A DNA stretch of 9,314 bases from positions 1-9,314 of the forward strand of contig DASUSF010000348.1 of NCBI GenBank assembly GCA_036375275.1. The letters run 5' to 3'. Position 1 is the first letter of the stretch, and every line of letters begins with the position of its first letter. The position numbers and the translations under genes are program-made. This stretch comes from DASUSF01 sp036375275. Lineage in GTDB: Bacteria; Pseudomonadota; Alphaproteobacteria; Geminicoccales; Geminicoccaceae. The notes under the pieces are model-generated. The model was not told the DNA's origin and ran no database searches. It saw only the letters and a program-made list of their open reading frames with translations. This document shows, one piece after another, positions 1-6,157 of the stretch.

Positions 1-342
1 GATGTTCGACTTCGCGAGCTCGACCTCGCCGCCCTTGCTGCCGTGCGCGAGGCGCTTGTAGTGGTTGTGCACCGCCACGCTGAGCACGCGCTTCGCCTGC
101 TCCTGCCCGATCACGTAGTCGTCCAGCACCCCGTTGATCTCCCGGGGCGCCATGATCGACGGGCCGGACGTCTTCCGGTTCTTGCGCTCCTCTTCGCGGA
201 TGATCTCGGAGCACAGCTCGACACATTCGTTGCAAATGAACACGTTCGGGCCGGCGATCAGCTTCCTGACCTCGTGCTGGCTCTTGCCGCAGAAGGAGCA
301 GTAGAGCGTCGCCCTGCCGGCACTATCGCTGCTGTCGACCAT
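1..342 (-). CDS. clpX: ClpX, ATP-dependent Clp protease ATP-binding subunit (N-terminal part, cut by window edge)
   Basis: ClpX is the AAA+ unfoldase that recognises substrates and feeds them to the ClpP protease in the cytoplasm. Reading leftward from the ATG at 342-340 gives 114 residues, open at the window edge. The N-terminal zinc-binding domain is complete: cysteines C15, C18, C37 and C40 lie in CSFCGKSQHEVRKLIAGP and FICNECVELC. It is followed by the linker and the start of the AAA+ module (VLDDYVIGQEQAKRVLSVAV, then HNHYKRL). The sequence stops just before the expected Walker A loop. A Shine-Dalgarno-like GAGGTG at 351-346 sits 3 nt before the ATG and supports this start. The motif usually reads ICDEC; here it is ICNEC, with S45 where M is common. 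No clpP lies directly upstream, where many proteobacteria have it. The gene is divergent from the polysaccharide genes and is probably not functionally linked to them. The family assignment is very secure; whether it is the main clpX or a second copy is unknown. Confidence 0.96.
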   Translation of the reverse strand, partial: MVDSSDSAGRATLYCSFCGKSQHEVRKLIAGPNVFICNECVELCSEIIREEERKNRKTSGPSIMAPREINGVLDDYVIGQEQAKRVLSVAVHNHYKRLAHGSKGGEVELAKSNI

Positions 343-388
343 GAACACCTCATCATGCCGCGAGCGATCACGGCCTTGCTCTACTGGC

Positions 389-417
389 AGGAAACACAGC
401 CGACTTCGCGGGGTCAA
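389..417 (-). promoter_or_regulatory. Candidate sigma-70-like promoter for clpX
   Basis: On the minus strand a CTTGAC-type -35 element (TTGACC, 417-412) is followed after 17 nt by TTTCCT (394-389). The -35 matches the alphaproteobacterial preference well, but the -10 is poor. Transcription would start about 40 nt before the clpX ATG. This is a pattern match only. Confidence 0.25.
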
Positions 418-444
418 GACCCGGAAGATGTACGTGCTGGTCGG

Positions 445-496
445 CTTGATGCCGCCGGCCTCCGGGTGATCTTGATGCCGCCGGCCTCCGGGTGAT
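445..496. repeat. Perfect tandem duplication, two 26-bp units, in the clpX/wzz-like intergenic region
   Basis: Positions 445-470 and 471-496 are identical and directly abut. Each unit begins CTTGATGCCG and ends CCGGGTGAT. Each contains the near-palindrome CCGGCCTCCGG. There is no spacer between the units and no third copy. The repeat lies upstream of both divergent genes, about 103 nt from the clpX start and 84 nt from the proposed start of the chain-length gene. It could be a duplicated operator or a slippage product; the sequence does not decide. Confidence 0.9.
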
Positions 497-499
497 AAA
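472..499 (+). promoter_or_regulatory. Candidate promoter for the Wzz-like gene, formed at the right end of the tandem repeat
   Basis: TTGATG (472-477, 4 of 6 bases of TTGACA) is followed after 16 nt by GATAAA (494-499, 4 of 6 bases of TATAAT). The -35-like element is inside the second repeat unit, and the -10-like element spans the unit's end and the following bases. In the first unit the same spacing gives GATCTT, a poorer -10. Transcription would begin near 506, leaving a leader of about 75 nt. Low confidence because the match is partial. Confidence 0.3.
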
Positions 500-580
500 G
501 CGTCGGCCGCGCTCCGACGCCGCTGCCCCCGTCATCCCGACGGCGCCGGCCGGAGCCACGGGAAGACCGGCGGGCGGACC

Positions 581-1576
581 TTGCAGAGCGAAAAGCGCGA
601 ACCCGAACTCGCGGTCGTCGTGCCGGCGGCATCGATCCCGCCGGACGTCAGGCGCGCCGCAGGTGCGCAGGAGATCACGCTCGCCGGCCTGTGGTCGACG
701 TTCTGGCGCGGGTGGTGGATCGTGCTTGCCGTGACCCTGGCCACGCTCCTGCTCTCGGCCGCCTACCTCAAGCTCAGGACGCCGGTGTACACCGCGAGCA
801 TGGTGGTCGCGCCGGCCGAGCGCGACCTCGCCGCGGCCGGTCGTCTCGCGGCGGAGCTGGAGCAGTACGCGAGCCTCGCGACCCTCGCCCAGACCCCGGT
901 CAAGCTCGAGCAGGTCTCGACCATCGACCGCTACGTCCAGCTCCTGGGCTCGGTCCGCCTCGCCGAGAGGCTCGAGAGCGAGCACCAGATCATGCGGCAG
1001 ACATTCCAGGACCAGTGGGACGAGTCGCGTGGCAGCTGGCAGCCGCCGGAGGGGCTCGTGCCCGGGACCCGGTTCGCGATCCTCGAGTTCTTCGGCTTTC
1101 CCGGCTGGACTCCGCCCGACCTCACGCAGCTCGCCGAGTACCTGAGTGGGCGGATCATGGTCTCGCGCTACGGCGGCACGGCCCTTCGCCAGCTCCGGGC
1201 GGAGCACCCGGACGGCGCCTTCGCGGCGTCCCTGATCGACCTCGCGCACCGGGCGGCGGACGATCTCCTGCGGGAAGACGCGCTGGCCCGGGTCCGCGCC
1301 GACATCGCGTCCCTCGAGGACGCCCTCGAGGAGACCCGGGACGAGCCGGTCCGCCGCGAGGCGCTGGAGGCGACGCTCGGCGAGCGCTACCAGATCGAGG
1401 CCCTGCTGACCTCTGGCCAGCCGTACGCCGCCGAGGTGCTCAGTCCGGCGCAGCCGTCCTCGGCCCCGAGCTCGACCAGCCCGCTGATCGTGCTCACACT
1501 CGCGCTGCTGGTCGGGCTGATCCTCGGCGTCTTCGTGGTCTTCCTGCGCGACGCGCTGCGCCGCGGCCTCGCCTGA
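581..1576 (+). CDS. Wzz-like polysaccharide chain-length determinant (polysaccharide co-polymerase)
   Basis: The 331-residue product has the topology of polysaccharide co-polymerases. A short cytoplasmic N-terminus leads to a first membrane segment at about 44-63 (WWIVLAVTLATLLLSAAYLK). A large periplasmic domain follows, starting with PVYTASMVVAP (68-78) and rich in helix-forming charged residues at 215-275. A second membrane segment lies at about 301-322. The proline/glycine pattern typical of the second segment is visible: P289..P292, S300-P301 and G312...G316. Such proteins act with the Wzy polymerase to set chain length. The short cytoplasmic tail has no Walker motifs or tyrosine-rich end, so this is the kinase-free type, not a BY-kinase fusion. 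The start is uncertain: TTG 581 is the earliest plausible start codon in frame and has no strong ribosome binding site; GTG 620 is an alternative. Sulfotransferase 1 follows after 10 nt, so the two probably share a transcript. Confidence 0.82.
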   Translation: MQSEKREPELAVVVPAASIPPDVRRAAGAQEITLAGLWSTFWRGWWIVLAVTLATLLLSAAYLKLRTPVYTASMVVAPAERDLAAAGRLAAELEQYASLATLAQTPVKLEQVSTIDRYVQLLGSVRLAERLESEHQIMRQTFQDQWDESRGSWQPPEGLVPGTRFAILEFFGFPGWTPPDLTQLAEYLSGRIMVSRYGGTALRQLRAEHPDGAFAASLIDLAHRAADDLLREDALARVRADIASLEDALEETRDEPVRREALEATLGERYQIEALLTSGQPYAAEVLSPAQPSSAPSSTSPLIVLTLALLVGLILGVFVVFLRDALRRGLA

Positions 1577-1586
1577 CGATCCGTCG

Positions 1587-2390
1587 ATGCTGGCGGTCTG
1601 CAACGGCGCCTACAAGAGCGGCTCGAGCTGGCTGTTCCACATCGTGTGCGCGCTCAGGAACGTCCGCTTTCCCGACCCGGCCTACCAGAACCCGGCGTGG
1701 AAGAAGGTGCCGTCGATCGATCCGGCGCGCCTCGCGGCCTTCCTCCGCGACCACGACCTCGCCCGGACCGACTACGCGGCGAAGCAGCACTTCTTCCGCC
1801 CGGAGGAGCGGGACCTGCTGTTCGCCCATCCGGCGGTCAGGGTCCTGGACGTCGAGCGCGATCTCCGGGACGTGGTCGTCTCGGCCTACTACCATCATGT
1901 CCGGCTCGGCCGCTTCTGCGGGTCGTTCGAGGCGTTCTACCGGGTCGAAGGCCGGCTGATCGCGCACCGGGTGCGGGCCTACCACCGCTTCTGGACCGGC
2001 CCGGCCGAGAAGGTCCTGGTCGCCTCCTACGAGCGCCTGCACGAGGACTTCGATGCAGAGGTGTCGAGGATCGCGGGCTTCCTGGGCTGGCCGCTCGAGC
2101 CCGACCGTCTGCACCAGGTGCGCAAGCGCACCAGCCTCGGCGAGCTCAGGACGCGCCACGGCGAGGCCGGCGACGCGGCCCGGCCGCGCTTCTACCGGAA
2201 GGGCGTGATGGGCGACTGGCAGACCCACATGAGCGCTGCCATGGTCGAGGACATGGCGCGGATCGAGGCGGAGGGGCTGCCGGGCGCGCAGCGGGCCAGC
2301 TGCGTGCTCCGCACCAAGCTGCACCGCGCCTTCCGCGCCTGGCCGAGGACGCGGCTCCGCCGCCTCGACCAGCAGCCGACCTCAAGCTGA
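1587..2390 (+). CDS. PAPS-dependent sulfotransferase 1 (Sulfotransfer_1-like)
   Basis: This 267-residue soluble protein has the full set of cytosolic-type sulfotransferase motifs. The 5'-phosphosulfate loop is YKSGSSWL (9-16). KQH (66-68) matches the usual K-T-H motif, making H68 the candidate catalytic base. The 3'-phosphate-binding segment is ERDLRDVVVSAYYHH (90-104), with R91 and S99 as binding residues. YERL (148-151) is the conserved middle motif, and RKGVMGDW (204-211) matches the RKGxxGDW element that closes over the nucleotide. These enzymes transfer sulfate from PAPS to a hydroxyl or amine; in a polysaccharide locus the acceptor is probably a sugar of the repeat unit, but the sequence does not show which. 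It lies 10 nt after the Wzz-like gene and ends 7 nt from the convergent flippase gene. The ATG at 1587 is used although no good ribosome binding site precedes it; translational coupling is possible. Confidence 0.9.
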   Translation: MLAVCNGAYKSGSSWLFHIVCALRNVRFPDPAYQNPAWKKVPSIDPARLAAFLRDHDLARTDYAAKQHFFRPEERDLLFAHPAVRVLDVERDLRDVVVSAYYHHVRLGRFCGSFEAFYRVEGRLIAHRVRAYHRFWTGPAEKVLVASYERLHEDFDAEVSRIAGFLGWPLEPDRLHQVRKRTSLGELRTRHGEAGDAARPRFYRKGVMGDWQTHMSAAMVEDMARIEAEGLPGAQRASCVLRTKLHRAFRAWPRTRLRRLDQQPTSS

Positions 2391-2394
2391 GGTC
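2378..2394. other. Short perfect hairpin at the convergent gene junction
   Basis: GACCTCA (2378-2384) and TGAGGTC (2388-2394) form a 7-bp perfect stem around a 3-nt AGC loop. The right arm includes the TGA stop of sulfotransferase 1, and the minus-strand stop of the flippase gene lies 4 nt further right. It could help stop transcription from both sides, but neither strand has a T-run after the stem, so it is not a standard intrinsic terminator. Confidence 0.35.
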
Positions 2395-2397
2395 AAT

Positions 2398-3783
2398 CTA
2401 GGGCGCACGGCGCGCCGGTCGCCGGATCGACCCGATCGAGCGCAGGACCTCGGGCGAGAGGGTCGCCCAGGTGCGGAGCCCGAGCCGCTGGTAGGCGGCG
2501 CGCGCGAGCAGGACGTTGTAGGCCGCGAGCGAGAGCGTCACGACCGCGGCCACGCCGGTCCCGCCCGCCGCAGGCGCGACCAGCAGCAGGGCCAGGACCG
2601 TCCCGACGCTCACCAGCGGCCCGATCACCATGACGTCGCGCTGGTGGCCGGTCATCGTCAGGGCGATGTTGCACGCCCCGAACGCCGCGTGGACGCATTG
2701 CCCGACCGCGAGGATCACCATGATCGGCCAGGCCGCGCCGTAGGCGTCGGTGAAGACGGTACGCAGCACGAGGTCGCCGGTGAGCACGAGCAGCAGGGCC
2801 GCGAGCAGCGCCGGCAGCGTGCCCGCCGTCGCCGCCGCGCGGATCACCCGCTCGAGGCGCTTCGGATCGCGCTGCTGGTGCAGTTCCGCCACGACCGGAG
2901 CGAGGATCGCGTTGCTCGCGACCAGCGGGAGGCGGATCAGGAGCGCGAGGCGCGACGCCGCGCCGTACAGCGCCACCTCCTCCGCCGGGCGGAACATGCC
3001 GAGCACCCAGAGATCGGCGCCGGCCATGAGCCAGAGATTGAGGCGGACCACGAAGAACGGCGGGCCGTGGCGCAGCACCTCGACGGTGGTCTGCGCCCCC
3101 CGGCCCCGCGGCAGCCGGCGCATCTCCTGCCACAACAGCAGGAGGGCGACGCACAGGACCAGCGCACCGGTCCAGGTGCCGATCAGCAGGGCGCCGCGCA
3201 GGTCGAGATCGTGGCCCAGTGCCCAGAGCAGCACGAGAACCACCGTCACGCCCAGGCGCTGCGCCAGGCCTTCGCTCAGGAAAGAGGCCCGCCCCAGCCG
3301 CTCGAAGCCGCGCATGCTCTCGGCGACCAGGTCGCTGAGCGCCAGGATCACGGTCAGCGCGAAGGCGAGATCGAGCACCGTGCGGAGCAGCCGGCCGGCC
3401 TCGAGGTGGCCGACCAGCCAGCGGCCGGGCGCGCCCGGCAGGACCAGCCCGATCACGACGAGGCCGAGGGCGGTGACCACGAGCGCCACCTCGAGCGCAT
3501 GGCGCGCCTCGCCGGGCTGGCCGCGCGCCCTGGCAGCGGCGATCAGCTTGACCATCGGCCGGGCGAGGCCGGCCTGGGCCGTGATCGCGAGCAGCCCGAC
3601 CAGGCTCATCACCAGGAAGTAGCTACCGAGCTCCTCCGGGCTCAGGAAGCGGGCCAGGAGGACCGCGGTCGCGAGGCCGGCCGGCACCGCGAGGGCCCGG
3701 GCGAGCAACGCCCACGAGCCGCCGTGCACGAGCCTTGCCCGGAGCGTCTTCTCGCCTTTGCCCGATTGCGGAGCAGCAGTCAT
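2398..3783 (-). CDS. Wzx-type oligosaccharide flippase (MOP/polysaccharide transporter family)
   Basis: The 461-residue product is an inner-membrane protein with about 12 to 14 hydrophobic segments, the usual size and layout of Wzx flippases. These move undecaprenyl-diphosphate-linked repeat units to the periplasmic face. Family hallmarks include VLLARFLSPEELGSYFLVMS (41-60), the central helix LYGAASRLALLIRLPLVAS (272-290) leading to APVVAELH (295-302), and LTMTGHQRDVMVI (375-387). The C-terminal tail is basic and cytoplasmic. It is the only polysaccharide gene on the minus strand, convergent with sulfotransferase 1 and divergent from sulfotransferase 2. ATG 3783 has no convincing ribosome binding site. 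GTG at 3729, preceded by AAGG, would remove 18 residues before the first membrane helix and is a fair alternative. An MurJ-like or O-antigen flippase role cannot be separated by sequence alone, but the locus argues for polysaccharide export. Confidence 0.9.
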   Translation of the reverse strand: MTAAPQSGKGEKTLRARLVHGGSWALLARALAVPAGLATAVLLARFLSPEELGSYFLVMSLVGLLAITAQAGLARPMVKLIAAARARGQPGEARHALEVALVVTALGLVVIGLVLPGAPGRWLVGHLEAGRLLRTVLDLAFALTVILALSDLVAESMRGFERLGRASFLSEGLAQRLGVTVVLVLLWALGHDLDLRGALLIGTWTGALVLCVALLLLWQEMRRLPRGRGAQTTVEVLRHGPPFFVVRLNLWLMAGADLWVLGMFRPAEEVALYGAASRLALLIRLPLVASNAILAPVVAELHQQRDPKRLERVIRAAATAGTLPALLAALLLVLTGDLVLRTVFTDAYGAAWPIMVILAVGQCVHAAFGACNIALTMTGHQRDVMVIGPLVSVGTVLALLLVAPAAGGTGVAAVVTLSLAAYNVLLARAAYQRLGLRTWATLSPEVLRSIGSIRRPARRAP

Positions 3784-3791
3784 CGGCCGGC

Positions 3792-3797
3792 GTTATA
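3792..3797 (-). promoter_or_regulatory. Candidate -10 element just upstream of the flippase gene
   Basis: The minus strand reads TATAAC at 3797-3792, 5 of 6 bases of the consensus, only 8 nt before the ATG at 3783. No good -35 is present 16 to 18 nt upstream. If used, the mRNA would be almost leaderless, or translation would start at GTG 3729. The same bases contain the TAA stop of the possible small ORF at 3793-3921, so they may not be a promoter at all. Confidence 0.22.
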
Positions 3798-3921
3798 CCT
3801 TGGTCCGGTCGATCTTCATCGTCCGCGACACCCTTGCCAAGCCCGGCCGGTTGCGGATAACCACGTGCCGCTTGAGCCAGCCGGACCGGCGTAGGAAGAT
3901 GATTATCGTGCGGTTCGTCAT
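3793..3921 (-). CDS. Possible small ORF upstream of the flippase, 42 residues, unknown
   Basis: Reading from ATG 3921 to TAA 3795-3793 gives a very basic 42-residue peptide beginning MTNRTIIIFLRR and ending TMKIDRTKV. I do not recognise it. By hand count, third codon positions are G or C in 37 of 43 codons, against 20 of 43 for each of the first and second positions. That pattern is typical of real genes in GC-rich genomes. The stop is 9 nt before the flippase ATG, an operon-like spacing. However, the plus-strand frame whose codons start at positions such as 3794 has the same third positions, so the signal could come from the other strand, for example the frame of ATG 3899. It may also be a decayed gene fragment. 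No membrane helix or signal peptide is evident. Confidence 0.3.
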   Translation of the reverse strand: MTNRTIIIFLRRSGWLKRHVVIRNRPGLARVSRTMKIDRTKV

Positions 3922-4058
3922 CGACCCGCCCGTGGCCCGCCGCGACTGGCGCAACGAGGAACGCCTTGAACCAGCAAGCTCCACGGGCCGGACGCCCGCC
4001 CCTGCCTCGGATGGGGCCGTCCCGGCGTGGCCTGGCCCCGAACCGCGTGTGCCGCTGA

Positions 4059-4979
4059 ATGGCGCCCCAGCGAACCCGGTGCCGCGAGCCGGCGCGGACG
4101 GCGCCCCTCCTGCGTTCGGCCAAGGGGGCGGTCCGGGATCTGCTGCTCGCGGCGCGCCTCCGTCGGGCGGACGGGTTCATGGCGTCGTTCCCGAAATCCG
4201 GAAGGACCTGGCTCCGCTTCATCGTCGCCAACTACCTGAACCGCCTGCACGCGCTCGAGCTCGATCTCGACCTCCGCTCGATGTTCGGTCTGATCCCGAA
4301 CGACGTGCTCGATCCGGAGCGGGGCGTCGGCGCCTACGCCTATCGGAACCGTCCGGACGTCCCGTTTCTGGTGATGACCCACGGCGGCCCGAGGCGGCTG
4401 CTGCTCGGCCGGCGACCGGTTCTGCTTCTCCTCCGTGAGCCCAAGGACACGCTGGTCTCCTATTACTTCCACCTCGCCCGCCGCAACCGGGACGTCGCAC
4501 AGGACCTGGATGCCTACCTCCGCTCCGACGAGTACGGCACGCCGGCCCTCTGCCGCTACTGCAACGACTGGGCCCTGGGGATCGAGCGGCGCCCGGGCAT
4601 GCTGCTCGGCTACGAGCGCCTGCGGGCGGAGCCGGACCGCGCGGTCGCCGCGGTGCTCGACTTCTTCGGCATCCCCGTGCACCCGGGATTCCTCGAAGAG
4701 GCGATCGAGGCCTCGAGCTTCGAGGCGATGCGCCGGATCGAGGTCGCGGGCGGCATGCCGGGGCGCCGCTACGACCGCTCCGATCAGGAGAGCCTCAGGG
4801 TCCGCCGGGGCAAGATCGGGGGCTACGCCGACTACCTCGAACCGGAACAGGTCGCCTATGTCGATCGAACCTGCGCGTCCATGCTGACCGCGAAGGCGCT
4901 GGCCATGCTCCGGCAGGTCGCCTGGGTCCCGGATCCGGAGCCGGCTCTCCAGCTCGCGGCGGAAGCTCATGGCGATTGA
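4059..4979 (+). CDS. PAPS-dependent sulfotransferase 2 (Sulfotransfer_1-like)
   Basis: The 306-residue product has a textbook sulfotransferase core. The 5'-phosphosulfate loop is FPKSGRTWLR (44-53). MTHGG (106-110) places H108 as the candidate catalytic base. REPKDTLVSYYFH (126-138) is the 3'-phosphate-binding segment, with R126 and S134. YERL (185-188) and RRGKIGGY (249-256) complete the nucleotide site. A basic amphipathic N-terminus (15-40) precedes the core, as in several bacterial relatives. An in-frame TGA directly abuts the ATG at 4059, so the gene cannot start further left; the next in-frame ATG is codon 41, which would sit too close to the loop. No clear ribosome binding site precedes 4059. 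It heads the long plus-strand operon, and its last 11 nt overlap the beta-propeller gene. It differs clearly from sulfotransferases 1 and 3, so it is not a recent duplicate and probably sulfates a different position or sugar. Confidence 0.9.
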   Translation: MAPQRTRCREPARTAPLLRSAKGAVRDLLLAARLRRADGFMASFPKSGRTWLRFIVANYLNRLHALELDLDLRSMFGLIPNDVLDPERGVGAYAYRNRPDVPFLVMTHGGPRRLLLGRRPVLLLLREPKDTLVSYYFHLARRNRDVAQDLDAYLRSDEYGTPALCRYCNDWALGIERRPGMLLGYERLRAEPDRAVAAVLDFFGIPVHPGFLEEAIEASSFEAMRRIEVAGGMPGRRYDRSDQESLRVRRGKIGGYADYLEPEQVAYVDRTCASMLTAKALAMLRQVAWVPDPEPALQLAAEAHGD

Positions 4980-6135
4980 TCTCCATCACGCCGCGGCGCG
5001 CCGCGCGGGCGGCACGGCGGGTCTGCGGCTGCCGACGGTGATCGCGTCCTCGGTGATCCGCTCGGCGTTCCAGGGCCAGAGCCACGGCGGCGTCTATCTG
5101 GTCGACCTGGAGGTCGGCGAGGCTGAGCAGGTGATCGACTGGAACGACGGCGGGATCAGCTGGCAGGGTCGAGGCGGCGACCGGGGGCTGCGCGGGATCG
5201 CGTTCCACGGCCAGAAGGTGTTCCTAGCCGCGAGCGACGAGATCTTCGTGTTCGACACCCGCCTGCGCCGCCAGCGCTCGATCCGCTGCCGCTACCTCAG
5301 GCATTGCCACGAGATCGCGATTTCCGGCGACCTGCTGTACCTGAGCTCGACCGGGTTCGATTCGATCCTGGTCTTCGACCTCGGGCGGTGGCGTTTCCAG
5401 GCCGGGTACTGCTTCCGGCCGTTCGTCATGGACGGGCCACGCTTCCACTATCTCCGGATCGTCAAGGGCGGCGCCCGTCGCTTCCGGCGCCTGCACCCGA
5501 CCGGGTATCGGCTGCTGACCCGTCATCTGCGCGCCCGCGAGTTCGACCCCGAGAGCGCGCGCGGGCCCGAGCCACTCGACATGTTCCACATCAACAACGT
5601 CTACGCGCAGGATGGCGCGTGCTATTTCTCCGGCACCGAGCTCGACGGACTGTTCCGGTTCGCGTCCGACGCCGTGGAGCGGGTCACGGACGTGCCGCTC
5701 GGGACCCACAACGTCCGCCTGCACGGCGACCGCCTCGCCTTCCACGACACCCAGGCCGAGCGGGTGGTCCTGCGTGAGGCGGACGGGCCGGCGACGCCTC
5801 ACCCGCTGCCGCGCTACGGCGCCGGGGATCTCGACTACGCCCACCTCGAGCGGGACCACGCCCGCCAGGGCTTCGGACGCGGCCTCTGCATGACCCCGGA
5901 AGGGCTCCTGATCGCCGGATCGTCCCCCGCCACCATCTCGGTCTTCCGCCCGGGCGAGCCGCGCCCGGTCACCTCGGTCAACCTGAGCCGGGACCTCCGG
6001 AACGCGATCCACGGGTTGGAGATCTGGCCGTTCGACCGGCGTCTGGCCGACTGGCGCGCCCGGACGGCCGCTTCGTCGCCGGCGCCCGGCCTCGCCGAGC
6101 CGGCGGTCGCGGAGAAGCGCGCGCGGGTTTCCTAG
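4969..6135 (+). CDS. Uncharacterised beta-propeller protein in the sulfotransferase operon
   Basis: This 388-residue protein has no signal peptide or membrane helix, so it is probably cytoplasmic. It shows about six blade-like repeats, each a His- or Arg-containing strand followed by a beta hairpin ending in a phrase such as IFVFD or ILVFD. The starts are RGIAFH (75-80), HCHEIAI (112-118), FHINNV (206-211), THNVR (246-250), RGLC (304-307) and AIHGLEIWPF (346-355). Histidines H114, H207, H247 and H348 occupy comparable places on these strands, facing a predicted central channel. Layout resembles uncharacterised propeller families such as DUF4915, and partly aryl sulfotransferase (AssT) propellers; neither could be tested here. 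The Pro/Ala-rich C-terminus after 360 is probably disordered. ATG 4969 lies inside the end of sulfotransferase 2 and is supported by GGAAG at 4961-4965. Its position between two sulfotransferase genes suggests a role in making or sensing the sulfated glycan. Fold is likely; function is unknown. Confidence 0.8.
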   Translation: MAIDLHHAAARRAGGTAGLRLPTVIASSVIRSAFQGQSHGGVYLVDLEVGEAEQVIDWNDGGISWQGRGGDRGLRGIAFHGQKVFLAASDEIFVFDTRLRRQRSIRCRYLRHCHEIAISGDLLYLSSTGFDSILVFDLGRWRFQAGYCFRPFVMDGPRFHYLRIVKGGARRFRRLHPTGYRLLTRHLRAREFDPESARGPEPLDMFHINNVYAQDGACYFSGTELDGLFRFASDAVERVTDVPLGTHNVRLHGDRLAFHDTQAERVVLREADGPATPHPLPRYGAGDLDYAHLERDHARQGFGRGLCMTPEGLLIAGSSPATISVFRPGEPRPVTSVNLSRDLRNAIHGLEIWPFDRRLADWRARTAASSPAPGLAEPAVAEKRARVS

Positions 6136-6157
6136 CCCTCTCGATGACGCCGGCCCG

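Larger units (their letters stand above)
3784..4058. other. 275-bp divergent intergenic region between the flippase and sulfotransferase 2
   Basis: This gap is clearly less GC-rich than its neighbours, especially at 3793-3921. It must hold the start signals for the flippase and probably for the long plus-strand operon. A weak plus-strand match, TTGAGC (3872-3877) with GAAGAT (3895-3900) after 17 nt, is the best seen. No tRNA, stable RNA hairpin or terminator was recognised. The part at 3793-3921 has codon-like periodicity and is listed separately. Confidence 0.6.

Noticed and set aside
445..496. Tandem repeat as the end of a CRISPR array
   Set aside because: The two units abut with no spacers, there are only two, and no cas genes are nearby.
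368..1603. Long minus-strand open frame opposite the Wzz-like gene
   Set aside because: It gives Arg/Glu/Gly-rich sequence with no family motif, while the opposite strand has a membrane protein with clear Wzz features. Such antisense frames are common in GC-rich genomes.
2378..2400. Rho-independent terminator between sulfotransferase 1 and the flippase
   Set aside because: The stem is only 7 bp and no T-run follows on either strand, so only a hairpin is claimed.
2644..3894. Long plus-strand open frame opposite the flippase
   Set aside because: The translation is rich in Glu, Arg, Gln and His without domains; the minus strand encodes a well-formed flippase.
3918..4970. Long minus-strand open frame opposite sulfotransferase 2
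   Set aside because: No recognisable motif, and it mirrors a gene with every PAPS-binding motif intact.
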